A stretch of 64,000 nucleotides of DNA from Monosporascus cannonballus (taxonomy: Eukaryota; Ascomycota; Sordariomycetes; Xylariales), in contig QJNS01000046.1 in NCBI GenBank assembly GCA_004154925.1, positions 186,001-250,000 of the forward strand, written 5' to 3'. The position numbers and the translations under genes were made by a program. The notes beneath the pieces were generated by a model. The model made no database searches, was not told the DNA's origin, and saw only the letters and a program-made list of their open reading frames with translations. Positions 41,341 to 51,043 of the stretch are shown one piece after another; position 1 is the stretch's first letter, and every line of letters begins with the position of its first letter.

Positions 41341-41474
41341 CAACTCAGGCCTTATTAATTCGTTACGAGGATTTGGGATTTGATTGGTTAATATTTAGCG
41401 TTATAAAGCGGTACTTGAGTAACTTTGAAAAAAGTGGGAAAACGAGCCAGGGAGGCCTGAGCAAGCTGAGGTAA
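41341..41474. other. GC-normal right end of the 12.6-kb transposon, with right TIR
   Basis: The last ~130 bp regain normal composition (AACTCAGGCCTTATTAATTCG ... GAGCCAGGGAGGCCTGAGC) and finish with the right terminal inverted repeat at 41,456-41,474. GGCCTGAGCAAGCTGAGG is partly self-complementary. Confidence 0.7.
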
Positions 41475-41677
41475 TATATACGCTTATTATTTCCATAATT
41501 TAGATAGTTTTAACTTGCAACATTTATCAATACCAATTGTTTGTAATACGATTACTGCACCTTGGTATTAAGAGACGTAATTACGTTACTTTATTGCTAC
41601 AGAGTCCCACGATACTCCTGCCAACATAAACCCGTACGACTAAGGTTTAATAGTTGGTTAAATCCCTAGCCGTCACA
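41475..41677 (+). repeat. B2 3' LTR, right part
   Basis: Starts with TATATACG and continues CTTATTATTTCCATAATTTAG, matching 22,306-22,508, and ends CTAGCCGTCACA. It is the least mutated copy of this LTR half. Confidence 0.92.
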
Positions 41678-41788
41678 CTTAAATATATATAAGAACAGTG
41701 GTAGCCAAGAGATAAGAATACTAGAGTGGCCGAAGCAATTTCCACTAGCTGGTTAGCTAACTAAGCCATGGCATTACTAAATTCAACA
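41678..41788 (-). repeat. Copia 5' LTR, second half
   Basis: Starts with the TSD CTTAA and matches 62,381-62,490 (for example AAGCAATTTCCACTAGC and TTAGCTAACTAAGCCATGGC). The minus-strand LTR begins TGTTGAATTT at 41,788. This is the left boundary of the gene island. Confidence 0.88.
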
Positions 41789-43289
41789 TTCTTCAAGTGC
41801 GTTATTAACATTAGTGCTGATTTTGTTAGTCTCCTTATATAGACATCAACAGTAGCCCTCTATCAGAAGATAAGGTAAGCAACGACTAGGGTGTCCAGAA
41901 CATCCACCAGAAGGGACTCTCTCGTATATATATATATATAAACGATCTCAGCTACGAATATTCAAAAGAAGGCAGAATATATGATTATATAGGATTTAAA
42001 TACCTGAAGGCTCCCTCAATTTTTAATTCGCTAATTCAAATATGAAAACTTTCGCGTATCGAAACGTTATCCCAAATCAGGAACATTTCTAGAGGTCTGC
42101 AATTCCAAAATGGGTCTGGTCAGGTACCTCAGCCCAGGCTTAGCCCACCTCAATTTTGGAAACAGAAACGGAATTTGGTGAGCTTGAGTTTCGTGTCCGA
42201 GTATGTCAGTATTTACGTTGACGGGTCCTGGCTCGAGGTTGCCTTGAATGGCCGATAAGCCGAGTGCTGACTACTATCGCTAGCGTGGCAGCCTAAAGGA
42301 TTTACTTCCGTAGATGGTGTTGACTTGCCCCACCCCGTCTCTCTATCGTGACCCAGCAACCAGCACTCGTCAACAACCAACCACCGACGAATTTTGTCTG
42401 GTCCTGCCGCGGGAACGGTTCGGTAGCCCGAGTGGGTGGCTGGGTTTGACGGCCTCGAAGAAAGCGACGGTTTTCGGACGCATTGCCTTCGAGCTTGTTT
42501 TATTCTTCGCTTCTGCCTGCCTGTTGTGTGCATCAACATCGTTTAGTTTTCGGGGCTTCATTTGGAGGCATCTATCACATGATCCATCGCATCGCGAACT
42601 TTATCACTTGGTTAACTTCAACACGACAATCCTTAATCGCCGTTTGATGTATTGGATACTGGTAACTCCTTCATATCCCACAGCCCGTTAATCGCACAAA
42701 CTTGAAGATCGCATCAGGATTCACACGCCCACCGCACATCCGCTGTAGGCAGGAGGAGCTGATGGGCGGCGGCTGGCGAACCAAAACCATAAAGCTTATT
42801 GCGCCTGTATCCCCGTCGCAAACACGTCGCGCCGACTCAAACGGGCAGCCTGTACTCGTGACCACAAGCCACTTTCACACCACCAATAGATTTCTCAGCG
42901 GGAACTCCCCAAACTCTTCTCGGCCCTGCTCTTACGGCATACTTCCCATAACTTCATCGATTGTGTTTCGAGCGATTATATCCGGAATACATCCAGATAG
43001 GCGGCTATACCTATCTTCATATCTTCATCAGGTGATTGGCTCGACGTGGATGACTGCCATTCAACCTTTCACAGACTTCGGTCTCATCTCCAGTGACGCG
43101 GAGATTATCTCTATCTACGGCGAGCTTCTTCCGCCATCGCGCAAACAATAAGACAAACGAACCAGCGCCTCTTTTGCGGAACTTCGACAACCGATTCTAT
43201 TCTTTTGTGTTTCGGCCGGATCCATTCGCTGCCTTTGTCATCGCACGGCATGACCTTCTTTGCCCCGAACCGGGTCTTTGTCTAATACC
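41789..43289 (+). promoter_or_regulatory. Upstream region and probable 5' UTR of the gene at 43,290
   Basis: GC-normal sequence with no convincing gene. A (TA)n run lies at about 41,926-41,941. Overlapping frames on both strands at 42,213-43,431 have no motif. The codon-phase conflict between them marks them as chance frames. The stretch 42,600-43,290 is rich in pyrimidine tracts and probably includes the transcription start and leader of the downstream gene. Confidence 0.4.
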
Positions 43290-44921
43290 ATGTCGTTCGG
43301 TCCACAGGTCGTCATTCCCGGCGCATTCCATTTCGAAGCCTCTTCGAACGATGGCGCTTCCCTTTCCGGCGTCCATCCAGGTATTTTCCGACAGCCGGTA
43401 TCCCCGAGCCCCTCGACTTCGGTATACTTAGGAAGATCCACGGGAAGCTTATATTCAGACATTTCTACGCCGGCCCCGAATGTCAAGCGGAAGCGACAAG
43501 GTGCTAGGGAATCCACGCCGCTCAACGAGTGGACTATGGCTGGCGACTCGGGCTTCAGCATGAGCAACACAGCGGAACGAAAACCCGACCTCGGGGCTAG
43601 GAAAATCAGCGGGGGTAGAAGAAGATACATTTTGGCGGGTCAGATTAACACCCCAAATGGCGAAACACAGAAGGAACTGGGGGATGCCATGCAGGATAGC
43701 GTATATTCTGACGCCGACTACAGACGTGCGCTAGGCTCGAAGCCGCCTCACCCCGAACCCGGCACACCGTTATCCAAAACCTCAACGGATTCCATGTTCC
43801 AGGGGCAAAATATACGGTGTCCCGGGTGGAGCACCTTCGCCATGAAGACCCTGGGCGGTGTTGTTGGCAAGGTCTGGGAATTCTGTAAAGCAGGGGCTTT
43901 CCGCGGGTTCTACGCGGGTGGAGGCAAAGGCTACGCGATACAGCAGCCCCCGAGCGATCAGACTTCGAAGCCGGTTGGCCAGGTGTGGTGCAACGAACAC
44001 GATGTCCCAACCCTCCCAAGCTATCCGGCGTCAGCGGGATTGCCGGAATCGGATTACTCGCCCTACCACTACGAGCCAGAAGCCCCCGAAGCAACTACGC
44101 CGCCGCCTCCAGCAGCGAAGCGACGTCAGATTGATGAGGGTACTACCAGGGACGAGTTGCGCAAGAACTGGGTCGTTATTAACGAACCTGTTAGCAAGAA
44201 CCATCCTTCCGCCTTCGTTTCCCGCGCACCGTCGTCGGCCTTTACTCCGCGACGGGTGTCCGGCACCGTGCCGCGCCGCATAGACAGGCCCATCCACCGT
44301 CTCGATCCGCCGAGGTTCGGCCGCCACCGGCCGAGCCGAGCGAGCTACGCGGGAGCCACATCCGCACCACGCCAGCCCGCAAGCTACGCGTCGCCTCGCC
44401 CCTCCTCTGTCGTAGCACCAGCGTACCGCAGCCCGAGCCGGATACCGGTTCCCGCATCCGGCAACAGCAGCACCAACAGCCGGCCGCAGACGCCCGTCTC
44501 CAGCGCATACGGCGCGCCGTCGCGGATCCCCAGCCCGAGCCCGAGCCCGACGAAGGCGCCATCGCAGGCCCACGGCAGCAGCAGCAACAACCGCCGGAGG
44601 ACGCCGGGCGGAGCATCTGCGGCTTCGGTAGCCTCGGCCTCCGCGGCGCCGAGCCGGTTGATGTCATCGCCGTCAGCAGGGCGGAAGCAGCGCGGCGACC
44701 CGGCGGCGCTTGAGATCGACGAGATCAGCCCGCGGCTGGACAGGGAGGCCAAGAAGCTCGCGGCCAGGCGGCTGCAGGCGGAGCGCGAGACGGACCTTCG
44801 CATCAACGACTTCAATGTGCGCCTGCGCGAGATGATCCGCCAGGGCCGCGAGGCCCTCGGCACCAGCGTCGAGGTCGACCTCGTCGACGGCGAGGACGGG
44901 GATCTCTGGGAGGACGACTAG
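43290..44921 (+). CDS. Conserved-looking fungal protein, largely disordered, 543 aa
   Basis: This is a single-exon gene. The ATG at 43,290 (context ACCATGTCG) is preferred; the frame is open ten codons further up but without another ATG. The N-terminus is Ser/Pro-rich with a basic cluster KRKRQ near residue 62, a likely nuclear signal. A compact, hydrophobic and aromatic/glycine-rich segment follows at about residues 180-220 (VWEFCKAG, FRGFYAGGGKGY). It looks like the conserved core. A long Ser/Pro/Ala/Arg low-complexity region fills about 320-480. The C-terminus has a charged helix (LDREAKKLAARRLQAERE) and an acidic tail ending LWEDD. I do not recognise a named family. Nuclear or cytoskeletal scaffold roles are only guesses. 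Antisense frames of 130-180 codons here are GC-driven shadows. Confidence 0.85.
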   Translation: MSFGPQVVIPGAFHFEASSNDGASLSGVHPGIFRQPVSPSPSTSVYLGRSTGSLYSDISTPAPNVKRKRQGARESTPLNEWTMAGDSGFSMSNTAERKPDLGARKISGGRRRYILAGQINTPNGETQKELGDAMQDSVYSDADYRRALGSKPPHPEPGTPLSKTSTDSMFQGQNIRCPGWSTFAMKTLGGVVGKVWEFCKAGAFRGFYAGGGKGYAIQQPPSDQTSKPVGQVWCNEHDVPTLPSYPASAGLPESDYSPYHYEPEAPEATTPPPPAAKRRQIDEGTTRDELRKNWVVINEPVSKNHPSAFVSRAPSSAFTPRRVSGTVPRRIDRPIHRLDPPRFGRHRPSRASYAGATSAPRQPASYASPRPSSVVAPAYRSPSRIPVPASGNSSTNSRPQTPVSSAYGAPSRIPSPSPSPTKAPSQAHGSSSNNRRRTPGGASAASVASASAAPSRLMSSPSAGRKQRGDPAALEIDEISPRLDREAKKLAARRLQAERETDLRINDFNVRLREMIRQGREALGTSVEVDLVDGEDGDLWEDD

Positions 44922-45045
44922 CCGCGGGAAGGAACGGAATTCGGTGGAGGGGCCATCGCGATGGCGGGTGGGGGTTGGATCCCTTCTTTGTTATTTGACG
45001 TATTGTCTGGGTTTGAGTTTTTGGGCCGTTTTGGTTTCCACACTT

Positions 45046-45075
45046 GGACTGGACTGGACTGGACTGGACTGGACC
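45046..45075 (+). repeat. (GGACT)n microsatellite
   Basis: Five perfect GGACT units and one GGACC, about 125 bp past the stop codon of the preceding gene and probably in its 3' UTR. Confidence 0.9.
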
Positions 45076-46076
45076 GGATTGATACCAAGGGCGATGAGAG
45101 CACAATCCCCATTTCATGGAGGTGCATGGAGTTTGATATGATGAAACGGGGACCTTGTTTATATAAAACTGCGATGAGAATGAGTGAAATGTTCTTTGTA
45201 CGAGTCTCAAGCGGCTTTCCTATCGAGGACCTCAGTCTGTGATCTGGCCAGTCTTATGCGGCCGTTGCATTCTATGAAGTGAAATCGCATCGGGTTTCAC
45301 AGAATAGCGTATGATCCGGTGGATTTGTTCTCTTCTCACTGTCGCGAAGCCTTAAGGTACGGGGCGAGGACGATGGTAAGTTAGTGGTTTAGCTAACATC
45401 CTCTACTTGTGGGTCGAATGCGTGGGGTCTATAGTTTTTATTAGTTCTAACACGGCACTGCCACTACGTTCTGGTTACTTCTTCTCTTCCATCCAGGAAG
45501 CGACAGCAATAAGGGGCAAGGGAAGACAAGTAGGTTTCCTTATACTTGGTGACACCGCAGGGGCCACCCACCTTGGTCATGTAGTTCGGAAGCCACCCGA
45601 CTTCGCAGGCCTTTCTAACTACTTCAACAATAACAACAACAACAGCAACTGTAACAACAACACTGAATACCTATACCGGACCGTGTCTTTGCCGCGAATA
45701 CAGGTCGCGCGGTCACCTCTTCGCCGGAAGCCTCTAGCGGCTCCGTTACTACAGAACCCGCGCGTTCTAATCCCCATTATACTTTTTCTAGGCTTAGCCC
45801 GCAGCAGGAGACGATAGCCACCCGTCTGACCAGAATCTTGCCGAGGCAACTCTTCAGCCGTGGCCAACAATGGCATTGTTTAACTCCGGCCACAAAGAGA
45901 AGAAAGATTGAGAGTTGCGTCTACCCCAAGACGGCCCTTTCAAGTTCGCACCCTAGGTGCAGTTCCGAATAAGACTATCGTTTAAGGACGTCTGTCCAAT
46001 CTGTACACAGTCCCAAGATGCGCGTTCCAAGGACCTTGACACCACAACTCCGTATCCATCTCATCCCAATGACAAA
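45076..46076. other. Intergenic region with an (AAC)n microsatellite
   Basis: No supported gene. An interrupted AAC/AAT repeat at about 45,624-45,663 gives a poly-Asn run in one frame (45,407-45,817), which has no other protein character. The right part should contain the promoter of the former F-box gene. Confidence 0.5.
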
Positions 46077-47635
46077 ATGACGAGCTATCTACTTTCGCTG
46101 CCCAACGAGCTCCTGCTCTCCGCCTTCAAACACCTAGCCCCCGAGCCCCTTGCAATCGGCTCGTCGCCCAAGCTGAGCCGCCATTACATCCAGCGACGAG
46201 GCACGCTCCGCGAGCTCTACCCCGTCTCCAGGGGAGTCTGCGGGATCATGCAACCCCTGCTGTTTCGAAACCTCGCGGTCACTAACGGCGCGCGGCTCGT
46301 CCTCCTCTTCCCCTGCCTGTAGAATATCACGGCCCTGCGCCGGTGTCCGCGGTCCTTCGCGTGCTCCATCCCGCTCGCTTAGCAAGAAGTGGTGGGAGAC
46401 ATTCTGTACTGCTGGGATTCCAAGTTGGCGCACCCCCTAGAGACCCCGCTGACACCGATATTGCTCGTTTCTTGAGCGGCGGCTACGTACATCTGAACTA
46501 GATCGAGGCGCCCTAGCCAATCGGGACGTTCGACCGGTAACACTGGACGTGGCGCACCCGTGGCTTAGGCCTTCAAGCGAGCTGCTACCGGAGATCCTGG
46601 TAGGTATTCTCCTGGCTTTGCAGGGAGGAGTACAGGATGTTCTCTTGCGGACGCCTGAGGAGGGCGAAACAGCCTTCGGCCCCTTTTACTTACGGGATCT
46701 TTCCCGCTTCGTGAGGTATCAACGGGAGATACCGGTGACGAGACTCTCCCCCCTAACCCCCCTTTTGCTGCCGTCGACGGCCAGGTCTCTCAGACTCCAG
46801 GGGGACGCAGACCGCGTCAACCGCTGCCACTGAGTTCGCCGACTTACTTCCTGTTCCGGGAGTTTGGTGGCGTCACGAGGCTAGACTATCACAGGGACGC
46901 GGCGGGCTGGAACGAGGTCCTCTGCCACCTAGACGACGGGGGCCCCGCGGATAACCAGGCTTTGAAGAAGAACACCATGGCCAAAACCGTGCACCGGATC
47001 GAGGAGCTGCGGTTCTACAGTAGCCGAACGGCACGGTGACCCATGCGTCAGCTCCTGAGCCACTGTCCAACCTGCGATCGCTGCACTAGGCGTTCGGCGA
47101 CAACGTTGAGTCGATCATCCCGGCGTGATGATAAAATTTACCGCCCGCTTCGACTCACGACACAGGGTCACCCACCTCTCGGCCTTCACCAACCTGCGTC
47201 ACCTCACCATCGACACCGTGTGCCTACTCAGGCTCAGGCCCTACGATTGTGAAGCCGTTGAAGAACCAGGGGCCTCTTCACCTCCCGACGTGCTGTCCCC
47301 GAACCTCGAAAAGCTCGTGCCGATGGAGAAATAGTACGGCTATTAGATCCGACCGCAGGAGCCTGGTCCAGACTACCTCGTGTGGTGGGCAGGGGAACAC
47401 CCGTGGCGGTCCGCGAGGCAGTGTCGCCCAAGACACGCGGCGCTTCAGGGTATCGTGTATAGGGCGTCCCGCCGGGGCACTAACGACCATTATGACTTTT
47501 CCTGAATTCGACACCATCGACGAGGAGTTTGCCGCCGTCTGGGCGCTTGTAGGGTTGCTTTCCGATATGATGCGAATCATGTCTGCGGAGGTCTGGGTGC
47601 GTTCTCATGGGAATGGGTTGAGATGCGACGACTAA
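46077..47635 (+). pseudogene. F-box/LRR-type protein pseudogene
   Basis: The ATG at 46,077 opens MTSYLLSLPNELLLSAFKHL, a typical N-terminal F-box (LPxELLL...). F-box proteins link substrates to SCF ubiquitin ligases through Skp1. The frame meets TAG at 46,320-46,322. Coding-like text then continues in shifting frames with more stops: a leucine/arginine-rich piece at 46,560-46,800, a frame with LFREFGGVTRLDYHRDAAGW at about 46,850, and LRR-like LTHLSAFTNLRHLTIDTVCL and LSPNLEKLV at 47,150-47,330. Several stops and at least two frame changes make this a decayed gene. Composition is not AT-rich, so RIP is not the main cause. Confidence 0.7.
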
Positions 47636-48823
47636 GATCGGTGAGTCCTCCCTTGTGGTGATTACGTATTCTGATAACCTGGCCTTACATCGACTGAAAC
47701 CCTTGGATGAGTCTTCTCTGTGAGGTAGGTAACTATGTTGTAGTTGGTATATACGCTGTAATTTCAGGCACATTTAACTTAAGTTACCGTAATTCCCGTG
47801 GCTTCTTCTGTTCGAAGTTTGCCCTGTCAAACCAGATTTAGAGTGGTCAATAACAATCGTAGAGTAATAGGGAGTCATGTTGCCCAAGCCCATATGTGAG
47901 CTCAACCGCGTAACACCTTGTTGCTCAGTCCTATTCGATTGTTCATCTGTATTTAAGGAGTGAAATTCATATGCTCGAACCTTGTGTCCATCAAAACATC
48001 GACGTTCCCACGTAAGCGTACAATATCACGAGCAGTGCTATGTAGATCACGGTGAGTGTTCATCATGCCTTCTCAAGCTGCCTATGCACTGCGTCAAGTT
48101 TGGCGACACTCCGTCTGCTGGATGGACAAGCACACTTACCTCTACTAGATAGTGAGAGTTGGCCCCAAATATCGACAAGTCAGAGAGGAGACAATAGCTT
48201 TCACGGTTAGGCGCACTTCGGCCCACTACAGTGGTCTGATCTTGGTGAATATCTTAATACCAGTTGTCCAGGAGGGACCGTCGGCCTATTCACAAAGTCG
48301 GCCTGGGGTGGGTCCCACTAAGTCATCAAGATGCGGTTAGACCGACAGTCGTATAAGATAGCGATAAGGTCGTACTGGACCTGAACAGTTCGAATGGACG
48401 GCGAATGAGGTAGGGCCCGCCTCCAGAGGCGAGGCGGTATCCCAGTGCGATTCCGTGAGATCGGTGCACCCCATATGCACGAGCCTTGGCAAGACCCGGA
48501 GGCTGAACGCATCCCCGCGATTTCTTGCAGTGTGGTAGGATCGCGAGAGCTCTTCCATAGCACGCGAAAGCCTAGCCTCCGAGTCGTGCCTTATCGCCCC
48601 TCCCTGCACCGCTTTGCCGCTTCTCTGGGCATCTTGGGGACCTTCCCGATATGGTCAACCGACCGCGGGTGCCGAGTGCTGGGCAGCAAATCGGCATCGC
48701 ATCGATGAAATTGACCGCAGGTTCGCTCGTGTCTGCTGGAGGTATATATAGGCAACCGGGGGAAGCCATCAAGGTTGGTTCTTTTTTCACTCACGCGAGA
48801 AGGCCACTCCACCGTTTGCAGCC
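47636..48823. other. Intergenic region
   Basis: No supported gene. Short frames on both strands (48,152-48,842) overlap each other and show no motif. The last ~100 bp hold the promoter of the aminopeptidase gene. Confidence 0.5.
48743..48750 (+). promoter_or_regulatory. TATA box of the M28 peptidase gene
   Basis: TATATATA lies 74 bp upstream of the ATG at 48,824, a suitable distance for a short leader. Confidence 0.5.
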
Positions 48824-50816
48824 ATGAGACTGAACCAAGCACTGGTCGCGTTGCTGTCGCTCGGCCTTGGCGTGCGCGCCACGTGCAAGCCGAAGGTCAC
48901 ATCGGAGAAGCTCCAGGCCGAAATTAGGACGGAAAAGTAAGTAGAATGCTTCAAGATTGGCGTACGATTTGGCTCTGAGTTTCGTGGGACAAAACTAACG
49001 TTCCATATTAGCCTCTGGGCCAACCTTGAGGCCCTACAAGAGATCGCCGCTGCCAACGGAGGCAACCGCGCTTTCGGACTCCCTGGCTACGCCGCATCGG
49101 TGGATTACGTCTGGGGTCGCATCTCCGACATCCCGGGCACCAAAGCGTGGAAGCAAGACTTCCCCGGTCTCTTCAACCTGGTGGAGTCCATAGAGCTGCG
49201 AGTCGATGGGGAACCCTTCTATGTCTACGGCTTGACATATTCCCCGTCCACTAGCAAGGAAGGTATCACCGCCGAACTTGTCCTGGGCCCGGAGGGGGAA
49301 GCGGGATGCGACGCGTCTTCGTACGAGGGCTTGGATATTGCTGGGAAGATCGTGTTGGCGGAGCGCTTCCGCTGCCCCACTGGTGGCACGCTGGCTGGTC
49401 GGCTCATGCCCGCCGCGGCCAATGGCGCTGCAGCCGTAAGCCGAAGTCCCCCCGCAGACCTTGGGATGAGCCCTGGGCTGACTTCGATCAGGTCCTTATT
49501 TACAATAATATCCCTACGAACGCGACCGCTGGCACTCTCAGCCAGCCCAACCCCGAGAAGTACGTACCCGGCGGTTTTATCAACCAGGCCGACGGTCTGG
49601 CCATAAAAGAGCGCCTGAAAGCGGGAGAGAGGCTCGAGGCCTACTTCCAACAGACACAGATCATCGAAGAGAGGATAACGCAGAACGTCTTCGTTGAGAC
49701 CGAGGACGGCGACCCCGACAATGTCATTGTGGTATGTCCCGCCCTGCGCCGCAACTGGTTCCCGTACCTCAGGCATTGACTCTGCCACAGCTAGGAGCCC
49801 ACCTGGATAGCGTGCAAGCCGGTCCTGGAATCAACGATGATGGTAAGAAGCACTAGCCGCCACTAGCGACATGTCGAGATAGCTACTCACCATTGTGTAG
49901 GCTCTGGCACCAGCCTGATTCTCGAGGTCTTCCACGCGTTGACGAAGTACAAGACCAAGAACAAGGTCAGGTTTGCTTGGTGGGGCGCCGAGGAGAACGG
50001 CCTGGTGGGCAGCAAACATTACTGCTCGACTCTGACCGCCGCAGAGGCCAACAAGATCCTGGCTTATCTCAACTTCGACATGGTTTCGAAGGGATACTTC
50101 GGGGTGGGCGACGGCGACGGAAGCTCGCACGGCAGTGTCGCGCCACCCGGCTCAGAGGTGATCGAGCAGATCTACGTCGACTATTTCAGCGGTAGAGGTA
50201 TAGAGGTGACCCCTGCCATCATTACCAACGGCAGTGATTACGCTTCCTTCTGGCAAATCCTCAACAAACGGTACGCATTTATTCATCCCGTCAAGCTTTC
50301 CAAGACCCCCTGCACCGCCCCTCTGTCCATATCTGGATAGTATTAACTAACTTGGGAACAGTATGTTGATCTTTAATTTTTGACTCTAAGCTCGGACTTT
50401 GAGATACTGACAGACAAAAAGCATTCGGATATCTACACACTGGCACAGGTGTCGAGCAGGACCCCTGTTACCACCAACTCTGCGATACGATCGAGAACCC
50501 CAACCCAGAGACGATAACCATAAACGCCCAAGTGAGTGATCCCCCGTTTTCACCTTTCTTTAAGGGCAGGTTGAAAGGTTGCCATGCTACCCACCACAAC
50601 CCCAGTTGGAGGGATTCAGTTGACGGAATGAATCAGGCTGCTGCCCACATGGTAGCTACCCTTGCTATGGAGGGGACGGAACTCATCTCCAAGGTTCCGG
50701 TCAACGCAACAATATTCAACCACGTCAAGGCAAGAAGCCTGATGTGGGACCATATTGCCATTGAGGAACTAGAAGCTCTGGGAGAGAGGCATCTTGGATG
50801 TGGCCACGAGATTTAA
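48824..50816 (+). CDS. Secreted M28-family zinc aminopeptidase, about 533 aa
   Basis: M28 peptidases are extracellular di-zinc aminopeptidases that release N-terminal amino acids. Residues 1-19 (MRLNQALVALLSLGLGVRA) form a signal peptide. A PA-like insert follows (NGAAAVLIYNN). The catalytic domain keeps the zinc ligands: GAHLDSV (His), INDDGSG (Asp), WWGAEENGL (Glu pair), LNFDMV (Asp) and CYHQLCDT (His). Exons by splice logic: 48,824-48,936; 49,012-49,435; 49,492-49,731; 49,791-49,842; 49,901-50,270; 50,414-50,816. The introns are GT-AG and phases agree. Two points are unsure. The 143-bp fifth intron leaves a short RQK insertion at the junction. GTGAGT at 50,532 could start one more intron, but the frame is open straight through to the TAA at 50,814. 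A TATA box lies 74 bp upstream. The gene appears functional. Confidence 0.88.
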
Positions 50817-51043
50817 CGGGAACAACCAAGATTTCGAAGAATATAGGTGCGATGCTGCAGAGCGGTGGCCCAAAAAAAGCACTCAGATAAAGGGGCAAAG
50901 TTCTGAATAAACGGAAAATCTAGTGGATGGCTTAGCAGTGGGAGAATCCAGCTTATGTTGGGTAGTCTCGGCCAATTCCGACAACCCCTTTTTGGGTGGT
51001 AAGCTGGATGCAAGGGAAAAAAACGTCGGTAAATAACTGCGAG
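50817..51043. other. Short intergenic region between convergent loci
   Basis: Nothing recognisable; should hold the 3' ends of the aminopeptidase gene and the SDR pseudogene. Confidence 0.5.

Larger units (their letters stand above)
28903..41474. mobile_element. 12.57-kb DNA transposon with 19-bp TIRs and 8-bp TSD (family unresolved)
   Basis: This is an insertion in the B2 3' LTR. The left end reads TTACCTTATCTTGATCAGG; the reverse complement of the right end reads TTACCTCAGCTTGCTCAGG, 16 of 19 identical. TATATACG lies directly outside both ends (28,895-28,902 and 41,475-41,482) and is single-copy (TATGTACG) in the intact LTR. An 8-bp duplication with short inverted ends is typical of hAT and also of KDZ-type DNA transposons. 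The interior is AT-rich and stop-filled. I cannot recognise a transposase in it. Only the two ends (about 140 bp each) keep normal base composition. It carries a nested LTR element at 30,802-32,308. Confidence 0.85.
22073..41677 (+). mobile_element. Full-length Ty3/Gypsy chromovirus B2, split by a later 12.6-kb insertion
   Basis: B2 has a 436-bp 5' LTR at 22,073-22,508. Its 3' LTR is in two parts, 28,662-28,902 and 41,475-41,677. Subtracting the 8-bp duplication, 241 + 203 - 8 = 436 bp, exactly the length of the 5' LTR. The whole is flanked by CTTAA at 22,068-22,072 and 41,678-41,682. The LTR ends are TGTTATGACC...CCGTCACA. Coding remnants lie at 22,560-28,060. B2 went into the LTR of the older Copia element. 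Confidence 0.92.

Noticed and set aside
28903..41474. Interpretation of the 12.6-kb insertion as a Starship-type giant element
   Set aside because: The end starts TTAC, but no tyrosine-recombinase captain gene or typical cargo can be read, the size is small for the class, and an 8-bp TSD with TIRs fits a DDE transposon better. Kept only as a remote option.
42213..43151. Open frames of 60-149 codons on both strands upstream of the gene at 43,290
   Set aside because: They overlap in conflicting frames, have no motif and sit where the promoter and 5' UTR are expected.
43645..44863. Several minus-strand frames of 130-180 codons
   Set aside because: They are antisense to the high-GC coding sequence of the 543-residue protein; arginine/alanine-rich shadows.
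45407..45817. 136-codon frame with a poly-Asn run
   Set aside because: The Asn run comes from an AAC microsatellite; the rest has no protein character.
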